Source of the DNA: JBBRHQ01 sp963781345 | GTDB lineage: Bacteria; Actinomycetota; Thermoleophilia; Solirubrobacterales; 70-9 | Length of the DNA: 64,000 nt | Direction: 5' to 3' | Assembly: GCA_963781345.1 (NCBI GenBank) | Contig: CAWAFQ010000014.1 | Location: 372,001-436,000, forward strand | Part shown: positions 33,942 through 42,050 of the stretch, piece after piece | Position numbering within the stretch: the stretch's first letter is position 1 | Layout of the letters: each line of letters starts with the position of its first letter | The notes under the pieces: model-generated | Seen by the model: the letters and a program-made list of their open reading frames with translations, nothing else | Told to the model about the DNA's origin: nothing | The model's database searches: none | Translations under genes and position numbers: made by a program

Positions 33942-35404
33942 GGCGGCGCCGCAGATCTGCCCGGGCTGCGCGCGTGGGTGCTACCCCTGGCTGCCGTGGG
34001 ATTGCTCTGGACTGCCCCCGCACATGCCTCCAACGCCAGCGTCAGCTTCGACACCCTGCGCTTCGACGCTTCCCCCGCGGAGACCAACGACGTCACCGTT
34101 GCGATCGAGGCGGGCCAGTACACGTTCACGGATCCGGGCTCCCCGATCACAGCCGGCCCTGGCTGCTCCGCGATCAACCTGCACAAGGTCAGCTGTTCGA
34201 TCACAGGGATCCAGCGGGTCGAGACCGATCTAGGAGACCTCGACGACAAGGGGACCCTCGCCGACTCGGCCAAGGTTCCCGGATTCGGCGGGGTCACCGT
34301 TTTCGGCGGCGACGGAGCCGACCAGCTCAGGGGCGGGGCCGCTGTCCGCGCCTCGCTCTACGGGGAAGGCGGGGCCGACACGATCACCGCCGGGCCACTC
34401 GGCGGATCACTCGGAGGCGGAGACGGCCCTGACGCCCTGATCGGAGGCGCGGGCGAAGACTTCATCGGCGGCGGGCCCGGCGACGACCTCCAGAGCGGCG
34501 GCGCCGGGTCCGACTACTTCTACAGCGAGTCCAGCAGCGACGGGAAGGACACCATCGACGGCGGGGCCGAGATCGACATAATCGATTATCGCAGCGAGCT
34601 CATGGCGTCGTTGTTGACACCGACGGCGTTGCCGACGACGGCGAGGGGTGTCCGGCCCGGGCTGCGAGGGCGACAACGTCAAGGCGAGCGTCGAGCAGGT
34701 GCGGGGCACTCGCAGCGACGATTCGCTGACCGGCGGCCCCGGCACCAACTACCTCAGCGGCGGCGACGGCGATGACAGCCTCAGCGGCGGCGGCGGCGAT
34801 GACCGTCTTGAGGGCGATTCCGGCGACGACACGCTCAACGGGGAAGCGGGCGACGACTGACCTCATCGCCTTCGACGGCGCCGACCGGATGCTCGGCGGC
34901 AGGGGCGACGACTCTCTTGAAGACGACCCCCTCGATGGTGACGCCGACGTCCTCTCCGGCGGTCCCGGAGCGGACGGCGCTCGCTATGGATTCGGCACCT
35001 TCGCCCTGAGGATCGACCTCGACGGCAAGCCGGACGACGGCGTGACAAGTCCCCTGATCAGCGGCCAGAAGGACAACTTCAAGGCTGACATCGAGAACGT
35101 CACCGGCGGCGAGCTCGGTGACGTGATCACCGGCAATGCCCGCGCCAATGAGCTGATTGGCGGCGGCGGCAACGACAGGCTGATCGGCGGCAAGGGAGCA
35201 GATGGCCTCTTCGGCGGTGAGGGCGGTGACTCGCTCACGGGGGGGAAGGACCGCGACCTGATCGAGGGCGAAGGCGGTGCCGATCGCATCGTCAGCCGCG
35301 ACGGCGGACCCGACGAGGTCTCCTGCGGGTCCAGCCTCGATCGCGTCAAGGCCGACCGCGCCGACCGCACCGGGGCCGACTGCGACAAGGTTTCCCGCCG
35401 CTGA
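33938..35404 (+). pseudogene. Third RTX-type paralogue, broken by single-base indels
   Basis: Aligned by eye to the two paralogues, the gene would start at ATG 33938 (basic MRRRRRSARAAR). It needs shifts near 33976 (one extra G, before LPLAAVGLLWTAPAHAS), 34608-34615 (one base missing before DTDGVADDGEG), about 34653 (one G missing in ccggccc) and 34858 (one extra T creating a stop). With these corrected it gives about 488 residues ending in the shared cap (DEVSCGSSLDRV...DCDKVSRR). It is either decaying or contains assembly errors. A shorter frame from GTG 33978 is also possible. Confidence 0.75.
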
Positions 35405-35413
35405 GTCGGCCGT

Positions 35414-36565
35414 TCAGGCCGGGACGGAGACAGGCCCAGCTCTTGTCGCCCCGCGCGCGCCGGCGAACTCGGGCGGGGCGATGCGGAGGTAGTGCTCGAA
35501 GGACCAGTCGACGAAGCGCTTGCTCTGCATCCGGTTGAGCAGCATCGCGAGAGCTCGCGGCGGCACCCGTGGAACGAGCTGCTGCGTCCTCAGCATCGAC
35601 TCGAACTTCCACCGGTGCGAACCCGAGAAGTTCTCGTAGTCGGCCAGCGCCTGTCCGCGCGACTTGTGCCCTTCGTGGACGGCGCGCAGCTCCCGTCCGC
35701 AGGCGATCCCGAAGTAAAAGGCGGTGCGGATGCCCTCTGCGGTCAGCGGCAGGCAGTGGCCGGCCGAGTCGCCGGCGAAGAAGACCCCGGTGTCGGTCGC
35801 CGGGCGAAGCCGGTGGGGGATCCAGTTGCCCTGGTAGCGGACGCTCTCGACCCCGAGGCGCTCGGCCAGCGCGATCGTCGGCTCCTTGACGTGGAAGCGG
35901 GGGTCGAAGGAACCGACCCCGACCCGGACCTCGTCGCCCGCCGGGAAGCTCCAGCCGTAGCCTGCGGGCACGATTCCTCGCTCGATCCAGATCTCGAGCT
36001 CCTCTCCCGAGCCCCACGGATGAACCTCGAGCCCGCGAGAGAGGCGGGCATCCGGCGGTTGCACCCTCTCGCCACTGCCGAGGACGCGGCGCCAGCCGAG
36101 CGAGTCGACGACCAGGGGTGCCGAGAGCTCGCCGCGGTCGGTGGCGACCCGGATCGCCCCGTCACCGTTGGCGGAGGCGCCGCGGCCGTCGACCTTGGCG
36201 GTCTCGAACTCGGCCTCGCAGTCCTCCCAGAGGCTCTGGCAGAGGGCGCGGTAGTCGAATGTCGAGAAGGTCCAGGGAAGCCGCATTCGCGCCGCCGTGT
36301 GCGGGGTGTGGATGACCAGCTCGCCGAAGGTCTGGCGAATCGTGTGGGCGAGGCCGAGCCGGCGCAGCCACTCGGTTGGCGCCGCGCAGGCGGAGGTCTG
36401 GCGCTCGCCGATCTCGTAGCGGTCGACGACCATGACCCGGGCCCCCGAGCCGGCGAGCTCGCGGGCGGCCGTCAACCCGGCGAAGCTGGCACCGCAGATG
36501 AGGACGTCGTATGAGCCCGAGAGGGGCGTCCGGTCCTCGCCACGCTTTGTCTCGCGCCTGGGCAC
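35414..36565 (-). CDS. Geranylgeranyl reductase-family FAD-dependent oxidoreductase
   Basis: 383 residues with FAD-binding motif YDVLICGASFAGLTAARELAG, VVDRYEIG, and the second FAD motif GVFFAGDSAGHCLPLTAEGI. This matches the geranylgeranyl reductase/halogenase-like flavoprotein group; likely substrates are isoprenoid chains of quinones or lipids, but this is inference. The GTG at 36565 is chosen because TAGTCT lies 7 bases before it; a longer open frame upstream is non-homologous. It is divergent from rpsA. Confidence 0.85.
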   Translation of the reverse strand: MPRRETKRGEDRTPLSGSYDVLICGASFAGLTAARELAGSGARVMVVDRYEIGERQTSACAAPTEWLRRLGLAHTIRQTFGELVIHTPHTAARMRLPWTFSTFDYRALCQSLWEDCEAEFETAKVDGRGASANGDGAIRVATDRGELSAPLVVDSLGWRRVLGSGERVQPPDARLSRGLEVHPWGSGEELEIWIERGIVPAGYGWSFPAGDEVRVGVGSFDPRFHVKEPTIALAERLGVESVRYQGNWIPHRLRPATDTGVFFAGDSAGHCLPLTAEGIRTAFYFGIACGRELRAVHEGHKSRGQALADYENFSGSHRWKFESMLRTQQLVPRVPPRALAMLLNRMQSKRFVDWSFEHYLRIAPPEFAGARGATRAGPVSVPA

Positions 36566-36572
36566 AGGCAGA

Positions 36573-36578
36573 AGACTA
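36573..36578 (-). promoter_or_regulatory. Probable -10 element of the FAD oxidoreductase gene
   Basis: TAGTCT on the minus strand, 7 bases before GTG 36565. Confidence 0.45.
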
Positions 36579-36668
36579 GTAATTAGTCGATAGCTGCCAG
36601 CGGCCAGGGACGAGCGGCCAGCGGCTCCTGCCGCCTCTCCTTTTCTCCTTCTGCCACAATCTCCGCCC

Positions 36669-38207
36669 GTGTCCCCACCCGAGACATTGATCGCGCCTGC
36701 CCAGGAGGGCACCCCCGTCGAGGGATCAGAAGGCCTCCTGCTGGAGATCGACGGGCAGATCGTGCCCAACTACGCCGCGACCATGGTCGTCTTCGAAGAG
36801 GGCGACGTCGTCAACGGCAAGGTCGTCCGCATCGACAAGGACGAGGTCCTGGTGGACATCGGCTACAAGTCCGAGGGCGTCATCCCCTCGAACGAGCTCT
36901 CGATCCGCAAGTCGGTCGACCCCTCGGAGGAGGTCTCCCTCGGCGAGGATATCGACGCTCTGGTCCTCACCAAGGAGGACCAGGAGGGGCGGCTCATCCT
37001 CTCCAAGAAGCGCGCCCGCTTCGAGAAGGCCTGGCGCAAGATCGAGGCCGCGGCCGAATCCGGCGAGCCGGTGGAAGGCAACGTGATCGAGGTCGTCAAG
37101 GGCGGGCTGATCCTCGACCTCGGCGTTCGCGGGTTCCTCCCGGCCTCCCTCGTGGACATCCGCCGGGTCCATAACCTCGACGAGTTCATGAGCCAGACGC
37201 TCGAGTGCAAGGTGATCGAGCTCAACCGCAGCCGCAACAACGTCGTCCTCTCCCGCCGCGCGGTCCTCGAGGAGGAGCGGAAGGAGGTCCGCGAGCAGAT
37301 CCTCGGCAGGCTCGAGCCGGGCCAGGTGGTCGAGGGCAAGATCTCCAACATCGTCGACTTCGGCGCCTTTGTCGATCTCGACGGCATCGACGGCCTGATC
37401 CATATCTCCGAGCTTTCCTGGAGCCATGTCAACCACCCTTCAGAGGTGGTCGCGATCGGCGACACCGTCCGGATCAAGGTCCTCGACATCGACCGCGACC
37501 GCCAGCGGATCTCGCTCGGCCTCAAGCAGACCCAGGAGGACCCGTGGCAGCGGGTCGTCAGCACCCATCGCCCCGGAGACGTCCTCGAGGGGAAGGTGAC
37601 GAAGGTCGTCGCCTTCGGCGCCTTCGTCGAGATCCTGCCCGGGGTCGAGGGCCTCGTCCACATCTCCGAGCTCGCCGACCATCACGTCGAGAATCCGAGC
37701 GAGGTGGTCGAGCCGGAGGCCGTCCTCAACGTCAAGATCCTCGAGATCGACGAGGAGCGCCGCCGGCTCTCGCTCAGCATCAAGCGGGTCGAGGGCCAGA
37801 ACATGCCGCTCAAGGACCTTGGAGCCGCCGTCCAGGAGGCCCAGGCCTCCGCCGTGGACGCGCCCCCCGAGGAGACCCCCGATCTCGACCTCTCAGAGGA
37901 GGTCTTCGCCGAGCCCCCGCCGGAGGTTGAAACCGTGGCCGAGGTTGAGGAAGCGCCCGAGGCAGAGGAAGCGCCCGAGGCAGAGGAAGAGGCACCCGCC
38001 CTCGAGGCCGAGAGTCCCTCCGAGGAACCGGAGGCCGAAGCGGGGAATGCGGCCGAGGAGCCCGTGGCCGAGGCTGAGGAGCCCGTGGCGAGGGAGGAGC
38101 CCGGGCCGAGGCTGAGGTGCCGGAGGCCGAGGCAGCCGTGGAGCCGGAAGCCGAGGCGGGCGAGGGCGACAAGCAGGACTCCTGAGCGGGCCCGATGGCG
38201 CCGCTGA
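36669..38207 (+). CDS. rpsA: 30S ribosomal protein S1
   Basis: S1 binds mRNA on the 30S subunit. Four S1 OB-fold domains are visible from residues 30 to about 370 (GDVVNGKVVRID, GEPVEGNVIEVVKGGLILDL, GQVVEGKISNIVDFGAFVDL, GDVLEGKVTKVVAFGAFVEI). An acidic Ala/Glu/Pro tail follows. In the tail a T appears to be missing after 38103: restoring it continues the acidic repeats and ends at TGA 38183-38185, ten bases before coaE. As written, the frame turns Arg-rich and ends at 38207, overlapping coaE. CACAAT at 36655-36660 may be its -10. Confidence 0.94.
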   Translation: MSPPETLIAPAQEGTPVEGSEGLLLEIDGQIVPNYAATMVVFEEGDVVNGKVVRIDKDEVLVDIGYKSEGVIPSNELSIRKSVDPSEEVSLGEDIDALVLTKEDQEGRLILSKKRARFEKAWRKIEAAAESGEPVEGNVIEVVKGGLILDLGVRGFLPASLVDIRRVHNLDEFMSQTLECKVIELNRSRNNVVLSRRAVLEEERKEVREQILGRLEPGQVVEGKISNIVDFGAFVDLDGIDGLIHISELSWSHVNHPSEVVAIGDTVRIKVLDIDRDRQRISLGLKQTQEDPWQRVVSTHRPGDVLEGKVTKVVAFGAFVEILPGVEGLVHISELADHHVENPSEVVEPEAVLNVKILEIDEERRRLSLSIKRVEGQNMPLKDLGAAVQEAQASAVDAPPEETPDLDLSEEVFAEPPPEVETVAEVEEAPEAEEAPEAEEEAPALEAESPSEEPEAEAGNAAEEPVAEAEEPVAREEPGPRLRCRRPRQPWSRKPRRARATSRTPERARWRR

Positions 38208-38812
38208 GGATCGGCCTGACCGGGGGAATCGCCGCCGGTAAGTCGGAGGCGCTGGCAGCGTTCGAGCGCCTTGGCGCCGCGACGATCTCCAGCGATGCGA
38301 TCGTCCACGACCTGCTCGACAACGAGCCGATGCTGAGCGCGATCGCCGAGCGCTGGGGGCCCGGGGTGATCGCTGCGGGCGCCGTAGATCGTCCGAGGGT
38401 CGGCGAGATCGTCTTCGCCGACCCCGAAGAGCTCGCCTGGCTCGAGGGGCGGATTCACCCCCTCGTCGGCGAGGAGATCGCCTCCTGGCTCAGCTCCCTG
38501 CCGGCCGATGCCGTCGCCGCGGTGATCGAGATTCCGTTGCTGTTCGAGACCGAGATGGAGGGCATGTTCGACGCGACCGTCTCGGTCCACACATCCGACG
38601 AGGTCCGGCGTGCCAGGGCCGACGCCCGCGGGCATTCCCTCGTCCCCGAGCGTGAGGCGCGGCAGCTCGAGCAGTCCGAGAAGGCGCGGCGCGCCGACCA
38701 CGTAGTTCAGAATGACGGCACAATCGAGGATCTCGAGACGAAGCTGTCCGCTCTGATCGAGAGCCTGACCGGACCCGCGCAAGCCGCGCGGCCCGACCCG
38801 CTACAAAGCTAA
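38195..38812 (+). CDS. coaE: Dephospho-CoA kinase
   Basis: Catalyses the last step of coenzyme A synthesis. The 205-residue P-loop kinase has IGLTGGIAAGKSEALAAF, ISSDAIVHDL (catalytic Asp), IHPLVGEEI, IEIPLLFE and the lid segment with ARADARGHSL. It follows rpsA, an arrangement common in actinomycetes. The last 12 residues are a variable tail. Confidence 0.93.
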   Translation: MAPLRIGLTGGIAAGKSEALAAFERLGAATISSDAIVHDLLDNEPMLSAIAERWGPGVIAAGAVDRPRVGEIVFADPEELAWLEGRIHPLVGEEIASWLSSLPADAVAAVIEIPLLFETEMEGMFDATVSVHTSDEVRRARADARGHSLVPEREARQLEQSEKARRADHVVQNDGTIEDLETKLSALIESLTGPAQAARPDPLQS

Positions 38813-38820
38813 GCCTGCGA

Positions 38821-39459
38821 ATGGCCGCATCCCGTACCAAACGCCGGCCGGCGCGCAGCCGGCCCTCCTCGCGAACCAGCGCACGGCGCCGCCGAACCTG
38901 GATGCGCCGTGGGATCGCGATCGTCGTCGCCGGCCTCGCCGGCCTCGGGGTCGCCCTGCTGGTGTTCAGCGGCAAGTTCGACAACGTCATCCAGGAGCTC
39001 ACCCTTCCTCTTCGCCACGAGGACATCATCCGTCAGCAGGCTGCCGAGAAGGGAGTCGACGCCTCCCTGATCGCAGCCGTCATCTACGCCGAGTCGCGCT
39101 TCAGCGACCAGACCTCCGCGGCGGGGGCGCGGGGGCTGATGCAGATAACTCGCGATACCGCCAATTACATCGAGAAGTCGAGCGGCGGCACCACCTTCAG
39201 CTTCAACGACCTTGCCGATCCCGACATCAACATTCGCTACGGGACCTTCTACCTGCGCGAGCTGCTCGGACGCTACGACGGCAACGAGGTCGCCGCCCTC
39301 GCCGCCTACAACGCCGGTCCCGGCAACGCCGACGCCTGGGGCGGTTCGGCGATGGGTATTGACGACATCGGGTTCCCGGAGACCCGCGCCTATGTCGAGG
39401 ACGTCCTCGACAAGAAGGACCTCTACCGGCGCAAGTACGCGAAGGAGCTGGGCTACTGA
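38821..39459 (+). CDS. Membrane-anchored lytic transglycosylase (SLT domain)
   Basis: 212 residues: an Arg-rich cytoplasmic start (residues 1-29), one transmembrane helix (30-50, GIAIVVAGLAGLGVALLVFS), and an extracytoplasmic SLT domain with the catalytic Glu in IYAESRFSDQTSAAGARGLMQ and the AYNAGPGN motif. It would cleave peptidoglycan glycan strands to 1,6-anhydro products. TAAGCC 6 bases upstream may act as a -10. Its stop overlaps the proposed start of the MFS gene. Confidence 0.9.
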   Translation: MAASRTKRRPARSRPSSRTSARRRRTWMRRGIAIVVAGLAGLGVALLVFSGKFDNVIQELTLPLRHEDIIRQQAAEKGVDASLIAAVIYAESRFSDQTSAAGARGLMQITRDTANYIEKSSGGTTFSFNDLADPDINIRYGTFYLRELLGRYDGNEVAALAAYNAGPGNADAWGGSAMGIDDIGFPETRAYVEDVLDKKDLYRRKYAKELGY

Positions 39460-40808
39460 GGCGCCCAGCCCTGTCACTGGCCGTGGGGCTGGTGCTCGCA
39501 GACTCGTCGGTTGTCGTCCTGGCACTGCCCGACATCTACCGCGAGTTCGACACGACGGTCTCGGGCGTCACCTGGGTGCTGGTCTCGTTCAACCTGGTGC
39601 TGGCTCTCGCCGCCGTCCCCGCGGCCCACCTGGCGCGGCGCTTTGGTCCCGGCCGGGTAGCGGCCGCCGGGCTGGCCGTCTTCGCCGGCGCCTCGGCCGC
39701 CTGCGCGGTCGCGACCGGTCTCGAGACCCTGATCGCCGCCCGCTGCGTGCAGGCGATCGGCGGCGCCGCCGCGGTGACCGCGGCGCTCGAGCTGATGCCG
39801 AGCGTGGTCGGCTCTGAGCGAAACGCCGCCGCTGCCTGGGCCGCCGCCGGCGCCACCGGAGCCGCCCTCGGGCCCGGGATCGGCGGTCTCTTGACCGAGC
39901 TCGTCTCCTGGCAATCCATCTTCGTCTGCCAGGTGCCGCTGGCGCTGATCGCCGGAGCGCCGCTGCTCGCGGTTGCCCGCGACGAGGGCGAGCCGGGGAC
40001 CGTCGAGCGGGAGGTCGCGCGCGCGGGGCACCCGCACATCGCCGCCAACCTCGCCCTGGCGCTGATCTCGGCGGCGATTGCAGCAGCGCTATTCCTCGTC
40101 GTCCTGCTTCTGATCGAGGGCTGGCGGCTGACTCCGATCGTCGCGGCAGTCGTCGTCTCTGTGATGCCGCTTGCAGCGCTCGCCGGAACCCGGATCACGC
40201 CGCTGGTGCCCAGTGCCCGTGCCCGTGCCGTCGCGGGCGCGATCCTCGTTGCCGGAGGACTGGCGGGCCTCGGGCTGATGCCCAAGGCGACGGTCCTGAT
40301 CACCCTGCCGCCGCAGATCCTGGTCGGCATCGGGCTCTCGCTTGTCCTCTCTGCGCTCACCGAGACGGCGCTCGAGGGCCGCTCTCCGCAGGCGATCCAC
40401 GGTGGCTGGACGATCTCGGCCCGGCACGCCGGCGTCGTCGTCGGCCTGCTGGCGCTGACGCCGGTGTTCACCGCGGACCTTCGGGAGCAGCGCCGCAACG
40501 CGATCGACGCCGGCACCGCCGTCGTACTCGACGCCCAGGTGGACCCGGTCCTGAAGATTGATCTGGCGCAGCGCATAGCCGACCAGCTCGACCGCGAGCG
40601 CGGCAAGGTGCCCGTGATCGATCCGGCCTTCGAACCGCTCCCCTCCGATCCCGGCGACCGTGGCGACGCTCTCACCCTGAAGTCCGAGCTGCAGGATCAG
40701 CTCGACCGCGCCGCCACCCATGCCTTCAGTGCCTCGTTCCTGATCGGGGCGCTGCTCGGCCTCCTTGCGCTGGTCCCGATCGGCCTTGCCAGGAGGGTCG
40801 AGTTGTGA
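39456..40808 (+). CDS. MFS transporter, DHA2/EmrB-like
   Basis: About 450 residues. The first helix holds LVLADSSVVVLALPDIYREF, the signature of drug:H+ antiporter family 2; further helices include VQAIGGAAAVTAALELMPSV and GATGAALGPGIGGLLTELVSWQSIF (motif C-like). An extracellular loop with charged residues (about 345-410) precedes the last helix. The GTG at 39483 would cut helix 1; the CTG at 39456 (CTGA with the transglycosylase stop) restores RRPALSLAVG and is preferred. Substrate unknown. Confidence 0.85.
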   Translation: MRRPALSLAVGLVLADSSVVVLALPDIYREFDTTVSGVTWVLVSFNLVLALAAVPAAHLARRFGPGRVAAAGLAVFAGASAACAVATGLETLIAARCVQAIGGAAAVTAALELMPSVVGSERNAAAAWAAAGATGAALGPGIGGLLTELVSWQSIFVCQVPLALIAGAPLLAVARDEGEPGTVEREVARAGHPHIAANLALALISAAIAAALFLVVLLLIEGWRLTPIVAAVVVSVMPLAALAGTRITPLVPSARARAVAGAILVAGGLAGLGLMPKATVLITLPPQILVGIGLSLVLSALTETALEGRSPQAIHGGWTISARHAGVVVGLLALTPVFTADLREQRRNAIDAGTAVVLDAQVDPVLKIDLAQRIADQLDRERGKVPVIDPAFEPLPSDPGDRGDALTLKSELQDQLDRAATHAFSASFLIGALLGLLALVPIGLARRVEL

Positions 40809-41326
40809 GCGCGCTGACAAGGTCTCGGGTTCTGGTCGGCTCGGCCGCCGCCGCCGCCCTGCTGCTGGCCGGTGGCTATCTGGCGGCCGGGGGCGCCTCG
40901 TACGAGCCGGCGGCGACCCGGGACCCCTGTACGCCCCGGGAATGGCGCTCGCCTGGCACGATCAAGGAAGTCGTCGAGCAGTTCACGCTCTCGGCCCTCG
41001 ACGGGGCCGCCTGCGAGCTCGGCGTCAGCCGTGAGGTCCTCGCCCGCGCCCTCTCCAGCGAGGAGGCGCGGCAGCGCTTCGCCGAGAAGTACGGAATCGA
41101 TGACGCCAAGCTCTCCGACGCGGTCCACGCCGGTCTGGTGCGGGGGGTGGACGACGCCGAGAAGGCCGGCGCGCTGAGTCCGATCGTCGCCGCGCCGCTG
41201 CGCGAGCTGGCGGCCCGCGTCCCGGTCGAGGAGGGGATCAAGCTGATCAACGACGCCTCACCGATCTTCGGGGACGCCCAGGGGTTGCTAGGCCTCCTCG
41301 GCGATGCCGGCAACCTGCTCCCGTAA
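40805..41326 (+). CDS. Membrane-anchored hypothetical protein
   Basis: 173 residues. An N-terminal hydrophobic anchor (LVGSAAAAALLLAGGYLAAGG, residues 10-30) is followed by a helical extracytoplasmic domain with two cysteines (DPCTPREW and GAACELG), which may form a disulfide. I do not recognise the family. GTG overlaps the MFS stop (GTGA), so it is probably co-expressed with the transporter. Confidence 0.7.
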   Translation: MSALTRSRVLVGSAAAAALLLAGGYLAAGGASYEPAATRDPCTPREWRSPGTIKEVVEQFTLSALDGAACELGVSREVLARALSSEEARQRFAEKYGIDDAKLSDAVHAGLVRGVDDAEKAGALSPIVAAPLRELAARVPVEEGIKLINDASPIFGDAQGLLGLLGDAGNLLP

Positions 41327-41364
41327 CGTCGGACCAAGGCGAGCATTGGGGTTCGGACGAATCG

Positions 41365-41439
41365 ATCGGGCGCGAAGTCAATCGACCATCATCGGGCGCG
41401 AAACTTCAATCGACCATCAAAGTGATGGTTCAAATCACT
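41365..41439. repeat. Tandem 26/28-bp repeats and small hairpins
   Basis: atcgggcgcgaa...tcaatcgaccatc occurs at 41365-41390 and 41391-41418. It is followed by overlapping inverted repeats: accatca (41413-41419) with tgatggt (41423-41429), and agtgat (41421-41426) with atcact (41434-41439). It lies in the gap between convergent genes and may stop transcription. Confidence 0.6.
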
Positions 41440-41490
41440 CTCGCCGGGGACCGGGGGCGCGGCGCATCCCGCGGGGGTTGGGACGGGCTC

Positions 41491-41856
41491 TCAGTCATCC
41501 GCGGTCGCTTTCCAGACCCAGAGCGCCATCAGCGGTTGCAGCGGCAAACGAGTCCACAGCGCCCATCGGGGGACCTTCTCGAGCCCCCGAATCTGGTCGC
41601 GGTGGACCGCCATGTGGATGTTGGCCGGGTAGACCGCGACCAGCACGCCGAGCAGCCACCAGCGGGCGAAGCGGCGCGTTCGCGGCGAGGCCATCGCCGC
41701 CCCGCCGACGATCTCGGCGACACCGCTGACCACGACAGACTCGCTGTGGGCGGGAAAGCTCGGCGGCATCATCGCCCGGTAGGCGCGGGGGTTGACGAAG
41801 TGCATCACTCCGGCGAAGGTGAAGAACGCCGCGAGGAGCTTCTGCGAGCGGGTCAT
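41491..41856 (-). CDS. DoxX-like membrane protein
   Basis: 121 residues with four hydrophobic segments, matching DoxX-like proteins: LLAAFFTFAGVMHFVNPRAYRAMMPP, SGVAEIVGGAAM, and a C-terminal RLPLQPLMALWVWK. Function is not established for most members. ATG 41856 is chosen because the membrane domain starts there; the longer in-frame extension runs through the palindrome and GC repeats upstream. Confidence 0.8.
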   Translation of the reverse strand: MTRSQKLLAAFFTFAGVMHFVNPRAYRAMMPPSFPAHSESVVVSGVAEIVGGAAMASPRTRRFARWWLLGVLVAVYPANIHMAVHRDQIRGLEKVPRWALWTRLPLQPLMALWVWKATADD

Positions 41857-41880
41857 CGCCCCAATCCTCGCAGCTGAACT

Positions 41881-41931
41881 CGCCGACGGGTGGAAAACGA
41901 CGATATGGGGGACGCTTTCCACCCAACGGCG
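41881..41931. repeat. Palindrome with in-loop ATG upstream of uvrB
   Basis: Arms 41881-41896 and 41916-41931 match at 14 of 16 positions. The 19-base loop contains cgacgatATGggggacg, ATG at 41905-41907. The loop and arm plan recur at 46877-46921 before uvrA, with paired changes in the arms. It lies between DoxX and uvrB. Confidence 0.8.
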
Positions 41932-41999
41932 GCGGCCCGCACCCAACGGCGGCGGCCCCGCCCATCGGCGGCGGCCCCACCCATCGGCGGGCGGCCCGG
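41922..41999. repeat. Four tandem 19-20-bp GC-rich repeats
   Basis: Units begin at 41922, 41942, 41961 and 41980 with consensus cccawcggcggcggcccc. The first begins in the right arm of the palindrome. A fifth degenerate unit may follow to 42019. Confidence 0.75.
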
Positions 42000-42038
42000 C
42001 CCATACCCGTTGGCGCCGGTCGCGCCGAGCCCCATCGC

Positions 42039-42044
42039 TATCTT
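42039..42044 (+). promoter_or_regulatory. Probable -10 element of uvrB (leaderless)
   Basis: TATCTT is followed by 6 bases and the ATG at 42051. No LexA-type box is apparent in the gap. Confidence 0.5.
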
Positions 42045-42050
42045 CCGACA

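Noticed and set aside
33860..34432. Arg-rich frame at the start of the third RTX gene
   Set aside because: It reads the RTX gene out of frame; only its first twelve codons match the basic start of the signal peptide of the paralogues.
36566..36769. N-terminal extension of the FAD oxidoreductase and overlap with rpsA
   Set aside because: Non-homologous sequence; the FAD-binding strand follows shortly after GTG 36565, which has its own -10 hexamer.
41413..41440. tRNA T-arm-like sequence (ggttcaaatc)
   Set aside because: The surrounding bases do not form acceptor, D or anticodon arms; the match is part of overlapping small dyads.
41857..42050. SOS (LexA) box upstream of uvrB
   Set aside because: No GAACN4GTTC-like dyad is visible; the region holds the palindrome and GC repeats.
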